Part shown: positions 9,066-18,150 of the stretch, piece by piece
Numbering within the stretch: position 1 is the stretch's first letter
Layout of the letters: every line of letters starts with the position of its first letter
DNA from: Micromonospora haikouensis
GTDB taxonomy: Bacteria; Actinomycetota; Actinomycetes; Mycobacteriales; Micromonosporaceae
Direction: 5' to 3'
Length of the DNA: 64,000 nt
NCBI RefSeq assembly: GCF_900091595.1
Contig: NZ_FMCW01000017.1
Coordinates: forward strand, 1-64,000
Translations under genes and position numbers: made by a program
The notes under the pieces: generated by a model
Seen by the model: the letters and a program-made list of their open reading frames with translations, nothing else
Told to the model about the DNA's origin: nothing
Database searches by the model: none

Positions 9066-12000
9066 TCAGCGCGGGGCGCGGGTGGCCGGGGCGTCGAGGC
9101 GGGGCGGGTCGCCGTCGCACGACCGCCGCCAGGCCCGCCGGTACAGGTCGGCGACCGGCTCGCCGGGCACGGTGACGCCGAGCGCGGCCGTGCCGTCGGG
9201 GGCCAGGTCGAACAGGGTGGCCTTCCAGCCCTCGATGGGGGCCTGCCCGCCACCGCGGGCCAGCCACGGGCCGGGCAGGAACAGCGACCGACCGGCCCGG
9301 GGCCGGCTGGCCGCGACGACCAGGCCGGTGCCGGCCAGCTCGGCGCGGGCGGCCTTGAGCCGGGCCGGCTTCCAGCCGGTCCACGTCGCCGTGTTGCGGT
9401 CGGTCGGGTCCGGCATGGCCAGCAGCATCAGGTACACCGCCGCCGCGTCGGCGCCCAGGCCGTGCGCCGTGGCCACCTCGGCGACGAGGTCGGGCACGGA
9501 CCGGGTCGGGTCCTGCGGCCACCACGTCCCGTCGGCGGCCCGCTCGCCGCCGGCCGGGTCGCCGGGGTCGGCGAGCAGCGCCGCGAACCGCGGGTCGCGG
9601 ACCAGCCGCAGGGCCACCTCCATCGGGTACGGCCGGGCCGCGTCGTAGCGCAGCGTCGGCAGGTACGGGTCCGTCCCGTCGGCGTCGAGCAGGTCCGGTC
9701 GCAGCGCGGGCGAGGGCTGGTCGTCGTGGGTGGCCAGCACGATCGCGCCGTAGCGTTCCCAGCCCTTCCCGGTCTCCGACGGGGTGCCCGCCACCTGGCG
9801 GAAGTTGGGCAGGGAGACGTACCGGTCGAGGTCGAGCAGCAGCTCCGGGTTGGCCAGCCGGTCCCGGATCGCGGCCAGGGCGGCCGGCAGCGCGGCCCGG
9901 CACGCGTCGCCGGCCGGCGTGTGGTGGGCGACCCAGGCGGTCAGGGCGACCGTCGAGGTCAGCACCGCGCCGGTGAAGCCGGTGGCCCGCTCGTCGACCG
10001 GCCGGGCCCGGTCGCCGCTGATCCGGAAGGCCAGGTCGGTGCTCAGCGCGACCGACCGGGCCGGGTCGAGCAGCGCCGGCAACGCCTGGGCGGGGCTCCA
10101 GGCCGCACGGACCGCGCGCACCGCCGCGGCGAGCAGGTGCTCGGGCACCACGACCCGGCGGCCGAGGGCGGCGTTCCAGACCGCCGCCGCCGCGTCGACG
10201 TCCGGCCCGTCGGTCCACAGCCGGGCCGGGTCGGCGGGCAGCAGGGCCGCGACCACGGCCCGGCGCAGCGGCGCGGCGGCCTCGTTGAGCACGCCGAAGG
10301 CCAGCTTGACCTCGGCGACCTGCCGGATGCCGAGCGCCCGGCGTGCCTCGACCGGCACGGGGGTCGCCGAGTCCGCGTGCGGCAGGCCGGCCAGCACCAG
10401 CTTCGCGGCGGTGGGGGTGACGCCGGTCAGCTCGGCGAACCGTTCGGCTGCCTCCGGCCGCCACGGCAGTGGGCCGCGCGCGGCCCACTCGGTGCGGAAG
10501 CGGGCCAGCCAGCCGGCCGGCCGGGCGTCGCCGACCGGGGTCGAGGCGTCCACCGTGTACGGCTCGGGCACGGCGAACACGCCGGCCGGGTCGTGGTACA
10601 GCGCGTCGAGGTGGTAGCCGGTGCGGGTGCCGCTGGCGGCGAGGACGGCGAGGAACGCCCCGTCGGGCAGCGGCAGGATGCCCGGCCGGGGATGCCGGCG
10701 CTTGCCCTGCGCGTCGTTCAGGTCGTCGTCGAGCAGGTGCAGCCGCAGCCGACGCCACCGGACGGGTTCGGTGGCGGTGGTCAGGTCGAGCCGGTCGAGT
10801 TCGGTGAGCAGGGCGGCCAGGTCCTCCCGCTGCTCGTCGGGGGTGACCGCCGCGACGGCCCGGTAGGCGACGGCCGCGACGCCGTCGAGCACCGGCCACC
10901 AGTGCAGGGCGCCGGGCAGCACCGGCCCGTCGATGTGCAGGCGCACCCCGGGGTCGACGCCGCCGGTGGCGGAGCGCTGGGCGTCCAGCGCCTGGAACTG
11001 GGTGAAGGCGTGGGCCAGGTCGGCCTCCCCGTAGGCCGTGCCGCGCAGCCCGTCGAGCGCCGCGCTGAGCCGCCGGTCGGTGGGGCCGGCGGCGGTGGCC
11101 ACCGGGGCCTGCGCCGGCGCGGAGAGCGCCCGGGTGAGCCGCCCGGTCGCCGCGTCCAGGTCGGTGCGGACGCGGGCGGCCATCCGCAGCACCCCGGCGA
11201 CCCCGGCGAGCAGGGCCTCGTGGCTGATCGCCGGCACCGCCGACCGGATCAGCGCGACCAGCGGGTCAGGGGCGGTGGTGGCCGGCCCGCCGGCCCGTGC
11301 CGGGGCGGTCGCGCCGGGGCGGCTGGCCGCCGCCTGCGTCGCCGCCGCGTCGGCCAGCTGGGCGCGTCGTTCGTCGACGGCGGCGGCGAGCAGACCGGCG
11401 ACGGCGTCCCGGTCGATCCGGCGCAGGGCGGCGGAGCCGGCCTGGTCCCGGGGCAGCAGGTTGCCGAGGAAGTCCACGCCGGGCAGCGGCACCGCGCCGG
11501 GGGTGTAGTCCCGGCCGGACTCCCCGGCCACGGCCGACGCGACGCCGTCCGGGCCGAGCAGGGCGAGGTTGCCGAGCACAGCGCGGGGCCGCTCGTCGCC
11601 GGGCAGCACCAGCGCGGCGACCGGCTCCTGTCCCGCCGGCACGGTGGCGGCGCGGCCGGCCAGGTCCTCGCCGCGCACGGAGCCGTCGGGCCGGGTGACG
11701 ACCCGCCAGCCGAGCAGGCCGTCCACCGGCGCGGCGGCCGGGGTCGCCTGCGGCGACAGGGCGGGCCGCAGCCAGCTCGTCCGCTCCGTGAGGCGCTCCC
11801 CGGCGGGCAGGTCGGCCAGGAACCGGGGCAGGCTGCGCCGGCCGTGGGCGCCGCTGGCCGGGTCGTGCTCGCGCCAGCCGTGGTCGCCGTCGTCGTCCCT
11901 GCGGTAGACCCAGCAGGTGACGCCGTCGGTGATGACCGGCAGCTCGTCGGGGACGGCGGTGTCCCCGGCGTGCAGCACGCCGCCGCCGGTGGTCCGCCCG

Positions 12001-14036
12001 CCGCCGGCCAGGGGCAGGGTGATCGTGTTGCGTCGCGGCTGGCTGCCGCGGGTGCGGCCCTGGAGAGGCTGCGGCTCGTCGGGGGCCGTGTGCCAGTAGC
12101 CGCGCAGGTTGTAGTCGAGCTCCTGGGAGCGCCAGAAGACCAGCAGGCGGCCGTCGACGTAGTGGTAGCCGGGCTCACCCCACCGGTCGCCGGCGGGGAT
12201 GCGCAGGTCGTGGCGGAGCACGATGCCCTCGGCGCCGATGACGCGGACGGTGGTGGGGCCGCCGAGGATCACGTAGGGCCAGGCTTCCTGCCGGGTCGTC
12301 TCGATTCGGTGGTCGCCGCCGGTCACCTCCTGCCAGGCCGTCTCCCACTCCGGCCAGCCCAGCTCGTCGAAGATGCCGCCGCGCAGGCTGGCGGCGACCT
12401 GCTCGGCGAGGTCGACGCCGAGGGCCCACCCGAGGTCGCCACCAGGGCCGGCGTCGGGCCCGTCGGCGTCGTCGGTGACCAGTCGCAGCGCCTCGGCCGG
12501 GAGCCCGCCCAGCCAGCCCACCGACTCCCGCAGGTACGGCAGCCCGGCGGTGAACCGGTCGCGGACGCGGCCCCGCAGCCAGTCGGCCAGCAGGGGCCGC
12601 AGGCCCGGCGTGTCGGCCAGCCGGCGCAGCGTCTCCGACTCGTTGTCGAGCCGGGCCAGCCCCCGGCGCAAGGGCTCGGTGAACCGGTCGTCGCCGGCCA
12701 GCGCGCGCAGGTCCCGTTCTCCCCCGGTCCTGGCCCACTGCGCCAGGTCCAGGGTCTCGCGCTGCCGCGGCGCGGCAACCGGCAGGTCGAGGGCGAGCAG
12801 CAGGTCGAGCAGGTCCAGGTCCTCGCCGATGGCGAGGGTCTCGCCGCTGTCGGCCAGCTCGGCGCGCAACCGGTCGGCCATCCGTTCGACCAGCGGATAC
12901 AGCGCCGCAAGCCGAGGGGGACGGTAGCCGGAGGTGGCCCGGTCGAGGAAGCGGCGCAGCCACCCGGCGGCACCGTCGCGGGGGCGGGCCGCGTCCGGCA
13001 CGTCGGGGTTCCACAGCCCGGTGAGGGCGCCGGTCTCGGTCAGCAGGGCCAGCCAGGAGACCAGGTCGTCCCGGTCGGTGGGCATCAGGTCGAGCAGGTT
13101 GCCGCGCACCGCCGGCTCCCGGCCGGCCAGCGCCGCCACCGCGGGCAGGTGCGCCCGCCACCAGCCGGCCGGCGCCCCGGCGACGGCGGGCAGCCGGAGC
13201 AGCTCGGTCAGGTAGGCGGCCACCCGGTCGGCGGCGCCGGCGTCGGCCTTGCCGGCGGCTCGGGCCAGCCGGTTGACCGCGGTGGCCGACTGGGTGGACG
13301 GCACCACGCCGGTGGTGGCGGCCCGCAGCGCCAGCCGGCAGAACCGGTCCAGGGCCTCGCCGGGCGGCAACTGGGCGGACAGCTCCCGCGCGTAGCCGGC
13401 CAGCGCGGCGCCGGACACCACCTTGGCGGACGCGAACTCCAGGTAGACCTCGTCGAGCCGGTTCAGGTCGATGGGCAGGCCGTGCTGCGCCTCCGCCCGG
13501 CGCGCCTTGTTGAACAGCTGCGTCGCGTAGGTGTCCTGCCCGACGGCCAGGAACACCCGCGCCGCCTGCTCGAAGAACGTCGGCAGCACGTGCGGCAGCG
13601 TGCGGGCGAACCGCTCGGCGACGGCCAGGTGCCCGTCCAGGGCGACCTTGGGCCGGGACCGGGCCTGCCGGGCGAGCTTGCGCAGCTCGGGCACCACCGC
13701 CAGGACGTGCCGGCCGTCGGCCGGGTGGTGGACCAGCACCCACTCGGGGAACGCCAACGGACGGCGGGGGCCGAGCCCGACGACGGCCGGCTCGGCGGCC
13801 GGGGCGAGGCCGAGGAAGCCCACGGCGGCGTCCTCGCCCTCGCCGAGGGCGGCGTCGACCAGCCGTACGACCGGCCGGTCACCGAGGACCGGGTGCCCGT
13901 AGCTGCGGGCGGTCAGCGGCACCGCGACGTCGCCGGCCCCGGCGGCGCCGGTCGGCAGCACCGCCCCGGCGGCCAGCAGGCTCTCCGCCGACGGCGGGGC
14001 CGCGGTGGTGGTGGTCGCGGTGGTGGTCGCGGTCAT
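9066..14036 (-). CDS. Giant uncharacterised protein of the MoxR-vWA operon
   Basis: A 1656-aa protein without signal peptide or transmembrane segments. The N-terminus (1-20) is a Thr/Ala run, followed by a long helical, Leu/Ala/Arg-rich region. A beta-rich stretch around residues 650-750 has many Trp/Tyr residues (WPYVILGG, GYHYVDGRLLVFW, LRGYWHTAP). The C-terminal third is again helical and ends in AWRRSCDGDPPRLDAPAT. No catalytic motif is recognised. ATG 14036 overlaps the preceding stop as ATGA and has GGGGAGG upstream. Its place between a DUF4132-like gene and MoxR suggests that together they play the role of the large YehI-type component. A scaffold or client-binding role is inference only. 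Confidence 0.62.
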   Translation of the reverse strand: MTATTTATTTTAAPPSAESLLAAGAVLPTGAAGAGDVAVPLTARSYGHPVLGDRPVVRLVDAALGEGEDAAVGFLGLAPAAEPAVVGLGPRRPLAFPEWVLVHHPADGRHVLAVVPELRKLARQARSRPKVALDGHLAVAERFARTLPHVLPTFFEQAARVFLAVGQDTYATQLFNKARRAEAQHGLPIDLNRLDEVYLEFASAKVVSGAALAGYARELSAQLPPGEALDRFCRLALRAATTGVVPSTQSATAVNRLARAAGKADAGAADRVAAYLTELLRLPAVAGAPAGWWRAHLPAVAALAGREPAVRGNLLDLMPTDRDDLVSWLALLTETGALTGLWNPDVPDAARPRDGAAGWLRRFLDRATSGYRPPRLAALYPLVERMADRLRAELADSGETLAIGEDLDLLDLLLALDLPVAAPRQRETLDLAQWARTGGERDLRALAGDDRFTEPLRRGLARLDNESETLRRLADTPGLRPLLADWLRGRVRDRFTAGLPYLRESVGWLGGLPAEALRLVTDDADGPDAGPGGDLGWALGVDLAEQVAASLRGGIFDELGWPEWETAWQEVTGGDHRIETTRQEAWPYVILGGPTTVRVIGAEGIVLRHDLRIPAGDRWGEPGYHYVDGRLLVFWRSQELDYNLRGYWHTAPDEPQPLQGRTRGSQPRRNTITLPLAGGGRTTGGGVLHAGDTAVPDELPVITDGVTCWVYRRDDDGDHGWREHDPASGAHGRRSLPRFLADLPAGERLTERTSWLRPALSPQATPAAAPVDGLLGWRVVTRPDGSVRGEDLAGRAATVPAGQEPVAALVLPGDERPRAVLGNLALLGPDGVASAVAGESGRDYTPGAVPLPGVDFLGNLLPRDQAGSAALRRIDRDAVAGLLAAAVDERRAQLADAAATQAAASRPGATAPARAGGPATTAPDPLVALIRSAVPAISHEALLAGVAGVLRMAARVRTDLDAATGRLTRALSAPAQAPVATAAGPTDRRLSAALDGLRGTAYGEADLAHAFTQFQALDAQRSATGGVDPGVRLHIDGPVLPGALHWWPVLDGVAAVAYRAVAAVTPDEQREDLAALLTELDRLDLTTATEPVRWRRLRLHLLDDDLNDAQGKRRHPRPGILPLPDGAFLAVLAASGTRTGYHLDALYHDPAGVFAVPEPYTVDASTPVGDARPAGWLARFRTEWAARGPLPWRPEAAERFAELTGVTPTAAKLVLAGLPHADSATPVPVEARRALGIRQVAEVKLAFGVLNEAAAPLRRAVVAALLPADPARLWTDGPDVDAAAAVWNAALGRRVVVPEHLLAAAVRAVRAAWSPAQALPALLDPARSVALSTDLAFRISGDRARPVDERATGFTGAVLTSTVALTAWVAHHTPAGDACRAALPAALAAIRDRLANPELLLDLDRYVSLPNFRQVAGTPSETGKGWERYGAIVLATHDDQPSPALRPDLLDADGTDPYLPTLRYDAARPYPMEVALRLVRDPRFAALLADPGDPAGGERAADGTWWPQDPTRSVPDLVAEVATAHGLGADAAAVYLMLLAMPDPTDRNTATWTGWKPARLKAARAELAGTGLVVAASRPRAGRSLFLPGPWLARGGGQAPIEGWKATLFDLAPDGTAALGVTVPGEPVADLYRRAWRRSCDGDPPRLDAPATRAPR

Positions 14037-14890
14037 GCCGTCCTCCCCGTGGTGGTCGCGGCGCCGGACAGGGCCGTGGCCATGCGCATCCCCTCCGACC
14101 AGGCGACCGGCCCGACCTCGGCCAGCCGCAGGGTCGGCCCGTCCACGACCGTCCAGGACAGGCCGCCCAGCGTCGCCTCGGAGTCCCAGTAGTCCTCGTC
14201 GAAGCCCAGGGCGGCCTCGACCGTGTGGCCGCCCTCCCAGACGCGGCACCTGACCTGCGAGCCGGAGACCCGGAAGCCGAACGTGGCGGCCCGGACGGCC
14301 AACCGGTTGGGCACCTTCGTGCCCCGGAAGTCGATGACGGTGGTGTCCCGGTCGGTCTGGGTCGCGGGCCGGGACCAGGTGCCCCGGTGCAGTTGCTCGA
14401 CGCGCTGGGTGATGTCGAGTTCGTCGGCGAACTCGCGCAGGTCGGCCAGGGCGGGCAGGTGCGCCGGGTGGGGCAGCCGGGCAGTGGTCGGCGACAGCCG
14501 GACGGTCTCCCCGTCGAGGTCGACCATCCGCAGGTCGCCGCCGTCGGTGACGTCACGCAGGAAGCCCGGCGCGGCCGGGTCGTCGCCGAGCACCACGAGG
14601 TCGCGCAGCGCGTCCCGCCAGGCCGGGTCCGGCCAGACCCGGGCCAGCAGCGCGGTCGGCACCGGCAGCGAGGACACCACCCAGGCGTCGACCCGGGCCA
14701 GGCACTCGGCGGCGTGCCGGTCCAGCCACTGGGCGAGCTGCCGCAGCCGGTCGACCTCCGGGTCGTCCCGCAACGCCTTGGGGAGGGTCTTCAGTGGACG
14801 CCCGGTGGCCCGTGGGCCGGCCGACCGGGCCGCCACCTTTCCGTCCACGAGGGAGATCTCGTACGAGTCTCCCACCGCTAGCCAGCCCAT
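14033..14890 (-). CDS. DUF4132-like protein, first gene of the MoxR-vWA operon
   Basis: A 285-aa protein. The segment from about residue 180 (FADELDITQRVEQLHRGTW, then DFRGTKVPNRLAV and FGFRV) resembles the C-terminal DUF4132 region of YehI/MolR-type proteins: a Q-x-x-x-Q-L-x-R stretch, an F-x-G-x-K-V-P turn, then a strand-rich end. ATG 14890 has GGAGGG 8 bases upstream; the frame is open to 14983, but the upstream TTG has no ribosome site. The stop is fused to the next gene (ATGA). The domain assignment is by eye and moderate. It could equally be a WGR-system accessory protein of unknown fold. Confidence 0.6.
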   Translation of the reverse strand: MGWLAVGDSYEISLVDGKVAARSAGPRATGRPLKTLPKALRDDPEVDRLRQLAQWLDRHAAECLARVDAWVVSSLPVPTALLARVWPDPAWRDALRDLVVLGDDPAAPGFLRDVTDGGDLRMVDLDGETVRLSPTTARLPHPAHLPALADLREFADELDITQRVEQLHRGTWSRPATQTDRDTTVIDFRGTKVPNRLAVRAATFGFRVSGSQVRCRVWEGGHTVEAALGFDEDYWDSEATLGGLSWTVVDGPTLRLAEVGPVAWSEGMRMATALSGAATTTGRTA

Positions 14891-14998
14891 CAGGAACACC
14901 CTCCGCAATGGCGAAATCACCAGATTCCCCAAGGAATCCGTCATGATCGACGACGCACGGAGGCTAACAGTAGCGACCGACAAGATCGCTGGGGTCGG
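14891..14998 (-). promoter_or_regulatory. Leader and promoter region of the MoxR operon
   Basis: This 108-base stretch separates the ABC exporter stop from the five-gene operon. It is markedly less GC-rich than its surroundings. On the minus strand TACTGT (followed by TAG) is a possible -10, but no good -35 was found. GACCGAC/GTCGGTC (14975-14981, 14994-15000) could form a weak exporter terminator. No precursor-peptide gene is visible in it. Confidence 0.3.
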
Positions 14999-17161
14999 TC
15001 AGGGAGCGGTGCCGGACCAGGCCCGGGCGACGCCGGGAGCGGTTGTTGCGCCGGCCAGCCGGGCGAACGCGCCACCGGCGGCCAGCAGCACCCCGGGCGG
15101 CCCGCACTCCACCAACCGGCCCCCGTCGAGGACCAGCACCAGGTCGGCGTCGGCGACCGTGGAGAGCCGGTGCGCGATCACCACCCGGGTCATGGGCAGC
15201 GCGCGCAGGCCGGCCTCGACCGCCGCCTCGGTCACCGTGTCCAGCGCGCTCGTCGCCTCGTCCAGGATCAGCAGGGCAGGTTCGGCCAGCAGGGCCCGGG
15301 CGAGCGCGACCCGCTGCCGTTGCCCGCCGGACAGGCCGGCCCCGCCGTCACCGAGGCGGGTCTGCAACCCCATCGGCAGGGCCGCCACGTCGTCGTGCAG
15401 CGCGGCCAGCCGGATCGCGCGGGCGATCGCCGCGTCGGAGGCGTCGGGCCGGGACAGGGTCAGCGCCTCGCGCAGGGTGCCCGCGCCGACGTACGTCTCC
15501 TGCAACACCACGCCGATCTGCCGGCGCACCGAGGCCAGCTCCAGCGTGGTCAGGTCGACGCCGTCGAACCGGATCTGGCCCTCCGTCGGCGCGTACAGCC
15601 CGGTCAGCAGGCCGACCAGGGTGCTCTTGCCGCTGCCCGAGCCGCCGACCACGGCGACCTTCTCCCCCGGCCGGAACACGGCGGTCACCCCCCGCAGCGC
15701 CCAGGGGGAGCGCCGGTCGTACCGGAAGCCCACCCCGGTGAGGGTGACCAGGCCGATCAGCGCGGGCGCGGGCCGCCCCGGGGCGGGCTGTTCGACGGGT
15801 GCCTGGGCGATGTCGGCCAGCCGGTCCACCGTGGGCGTCAGCAGCGTGAACGACGGCAGCCGCTGCGCCAGCGCCACCGCCGGGGTGATCGCGGCGACCG
15901 CGAGCGCGGCCAGCCCGGCCGCCCGCCCGGGTGAGTCGGCCAGCCGGGCCGCCACCAGGAGCATGAGCACCGGGCTGGCCACCGACCACGCGGCGAGCAG
16001 CGCCTCCCCGGCCGCCGAGAGCCGGGCCAGCCGGTACGCCGCGTCGACGCCCCGGTCGAACGACTCCTGCCACCGCCGCAGCACCCGCCGCTGCGCCCCG
16101 GCGACCCGGATCGCCGCCATGCCCTGCAGCGCGTCGGTCAGCCGGGCCGCCTCCTCGCCCGAGGCCAGCAGCTCCTCCCGTTGCAGGGCGCTGGCGCGGC
16201 TGCCGATCCACGCCGCCGTGCCGACCTGCACGGCGATGACGCCGGCGGCCACCAGGCCCAGCAGCGGGGCCAGCACGGCCACCACGGTCAGGTAGCCGAC
16301 GACCAGCAGCGCGTCGAGCGCCGTGGCCACCAGCGACGACGCCAGCAGGTCCCGCACGGAGCCGACCGCGCGCACCCGGTCGATCAGGTCGCCGGCCGAG
16401 CGGCGTTGGAAGTACCGGTAGACCACCTCAAAGAGCCGGGTCACCGTGTCGATGCCGAGCCGGGTGCCGATGCGGCGTTGCAGGGCGGTCACGGCCAGGC
16501 CCCGCGCCAGCGACAGCGTGCCGGTGACCGCCGCGAGCACGGCGACGGCGGCGAGCCACGACGCCTGCGGGGGCGCCGCGGCGTCGATGATGGCCGCCGT
16601 CGCCCACGGCACGGCCAGCCCCGCCACGGTGATCAGCAGCGACGCCGCCGCCAGCACGGCGAGCAGCCCGGTGTGCCGGCGGAGCACCGGCGCGAGCAGC
16701 TGCCGCACCGGCCCTGGGGTGGGGGTGACCGGCGGCGCGGGGCCGGCGGGCTCGGCCAGCAGCACCACCCCGGTCGAGCCGGCGCAGAACTGGGCGGGCG
16801 TCAGCCGCCGCCGCCCGACGGCCGGGTCGACGACGTCGACGCCGCGCCGGCCGACGCCTTCCACCACCACGTAGTGGTCGCCGTTCCAGTGCGCCACCAG
16901 GGGCAGCGGCAGCTCCCGCAGACGGGTCGCGTCCTGCCGCAGGGCCGGCAGCGCGATCGCCCGGCAGCGCAGCCCGAACTCGTGCGCCGCGTCCCGCAGG
17001 TCGCGCAGGCTCAGCCCGTCGCGGCCGACGTCGAGGTGGGCCCGCAGTCTCGCCACGGGCACCGTCCGGCCCGACGCGGCCAGCAGCATGGCCAGCGCGC
17101 TGGGGCCGCAGTCGGTGGCGGCGACCTGGAGCACCACGGGCACCCGCCGCCGGCCGGTCAC
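14999..17161 (-). CDS. C39-peptidase ABC exporter (PCAT) of a peptide-maturation cassette
   Basis: A 720-aa single-chain peptidase-containing ABC transporter. An N-terminal C39 domain (1-125) shows the catalytic triad C18 (TDCGPSAL), H96 (GDHYVV) and D112 (VDPAVG). About six membrane helices follow (roughly 155-430). The ATPase has Walker A GGSGSGKST, signature LSGGQRQR and Walker B LLILDEATSALD. Family members cut leader peptides after a double-glycine and export the mature core. GTG 17161 overlaps the upstream stop as GTGA. With the upstream ATP-grasp ligase and maturation protein it forms a tight three-gene operon, so a ribosomally made peptide is the expected cargo, though no precursor was found nearby. 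Confidence 0.88.
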   Translation of the reverse strand: MTGRRRVPVVLQVAATDCGPSALAMLLAASGRTVPVARLRAHLDVGRDGLSLRDLRDAAHEFGLRCRAIALPALRQDATRLRELPLPLVAHWNGDHYVVVEGVGRRGVDVVDPAVGRRRLTPAQFCAGSTGVVLLAEPAGPAPPVTPTPGPVRQLLAPVLRRHTGLLAVLAAASLLITVAGLAVPWATAAIIDAAAPPQASWLAAVAVLAAVTGTLSLARGLAVTALQRRIGTRLGIDTVTRLFEVVYRYFQRRSAGDLIDRVRAVGSVRDLLASSLVATALDALLVVGYLTVVAVLAPLLGLVAAGVIAVQVGTAAWIGSRASALQREELLASGEEAARLTDALQGMAAIRVAGAQRRVLRRWQESFDRGVDAAYRLARLSAAGEALLAAWSVASPVLMLLVAARLADSPGRAAGLAALAVAAITPAVALAQRLPSFTLLTPTVDRLADIAQAPVEQPAPGRPAPALIGLVTLTGVGFRYDRRSPWALRGVTAVFRPGEKVAVVGGSGSGKSTLVGLLTGLYAPTEGQIRFDGVDLTTLELASVRRQIGVVLQETYVGAGTLREALTLSRPDASDAAIARAIRLAALHDDVAALPMGLQTRLGDGGAGLSGGQRQRVALARALLAEPALLILDEATSALDTVTEAAVEAGLRALPMTRVVIAHRLSTVADADLVLVLDGGRLVECGPPGVLLAAGGAFARLAGATTAPGVARAWSGTAP

Positions 17162-18150
17162 CGGGGTCGCGCCGTCCGGTCCCGGGGCAGCCAGAACCAC
17201 TCGACGTCCGTGGCCGCCCGCCGGTCGGCCAGCCACCCGTCGAACACGGCCCGCTCGACCAGCGGCCGGACGGCGTCGTCCAGTTCGGCGGGCTCCCGGG
17301 CCACCACGACGGCCGTCACCCGCGTGCCGGCGACGACGGTCGGCACCGGCCCGCAGGCGGCGCGCACCTCCGGGGCCGCCGCGGTGGCGACCGTCCGCAG
17401 CACCCCGGCGGCCCGGCCGGCGCGCACCGCCCCGGCCACCGCCGCGAGGGCCGCCTCCGGTTCGGCGGGCAGCGCCGCGTCGGCGGCCCAGGCGACGACG
17501 AGGGTGTCGAAGTCCGACCGGTGCCGGGCGAACCAGGCCGGCAGCCGGTCGGCCACCACCCGCTCGCGCAGCCGGGCGACCGCCACCGTGTGGGCGACCA
17601 GGTCGGCGAAGTCCGCGGCGGACAACCCCCGCTCCGCCAGCCACCGCGCGGTCGACGCCGGGTCGAGCAGGCCCTTCGCCCGGCGGTACGCGTCGGCCGC
17701 CGCCTGCAGCTCGTCGTCGGTGACCGCCACGGGGTGCAGTTCCAGCTCGGCGGCGAGCACGCCGGTGTCGACCAGCCGGGCGAGCACGTCGTGGTCGTAC
17801 CAGAGGAAGTCGAGCGCGGCCAGGGCCTCCCCCACCAGCAGCGTCCGGGTGCCGACCCGGACGAGGTGGTGTTCGGAGTGCCGGATCGCCCCGCGCAGCG
17901 GCCACGGCAGCGCCGGGGCCGGGCTGTACGCGACGGAGACCGTGCCGGCGGGCTCGCGCAGCAGCACGTCGAAGGAGACCGAGCCGTCGCTGCTCTCCTC
18001 GTCCCGCACGAGCGCGGGGTCGGCCTGCGGCCAGCGGTGTCGCAGGGACGCGAGCCGGTGCTGCCCGTCGCGCAGGCTGGCCCGGGTGCGGGTCAGCTCC
18101 CGCGCCAGGGTGAGGGCCTCGTCGAGCAGGGCCGGGTCCAGGGTGCTCAT
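17158..18150 (-). CDS. Putative peptide-maturation protein (PpiC-related, TIGR04500-like)
   Basis: A 330-aa soluble protein. Residues 1-120 hold a charged helix and a strand-rich segment (VSFDVLLREPAGTVSVAYS, then HHLVRVGTRTLLVGEAL). Residues 130-250 are helical and resemble the SurA/PpiC N-terminal chaperone fold (ELELHPVAVTDDELQAAADAYRRAKGLLD, WLAERGLSAADF). This matches my recollection of the TIGR04500 family of putative peptide-maturation proteins that travel with C39 exporters. ATG 18150 overlaps the ATP-grasp stop (ATGA) and its own stop overlaps the exporter start. A role in binding or presenting the precursor is inferred; no active site is recognised. Confidence 0.65.
   Translation of the reverse strand: MSTLDPALLDEALTLARELTRTRASLRDGQHRLASLRHRWPQADPALVRDEESSDGSVSFDVLLREPAGTVSVAYSPAPALPWPLRGAIRHSEHHLVRVGTRTLLVGEALAALDFLWYDHDVLARLVDTGVLAAELELHPVAVTDDELQAAADAYRRAKGLLDPASTARWLAERGLSAADFADLVAHTVAVARLRERVVADRLPAWFARHRSDFDTLVVAWAADAALPAEPEAALAAVAGAVRAGRAAGVLRTVATAAAPEVRAACGPVPTVVAGTRVTAVVVAREPAELDDAVRPLVERAVFDGWLADRRAATDVEWFWLPRDRTARPR

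Noticed and set aside
9030..14192. Plus-strand open frame of 1720 codons opposite the giant protein
   Set aside because: Low-complexity Gly/Arg/Gln/Val text without motifs. The minus frame has normal protein composition, a GGGGAGG site and start/stop coupling with its neighbours.
14891..14983. Upstream extension of the DUF4132-like gene to a TTG at 14983, or a precursor peptide there
   Set aside because: No ribosome site at 14983, and the peptide has no Gly-Gly motif. ATG 14890 has GGAGGG upstream.
14999..17905. 968-codon version of the exporter
   Set aside because: The first 248 codons overlap the maturation-protein gene and show no domain. GTG 17161 gives a normal C39 domain start and a GTGA overlap.
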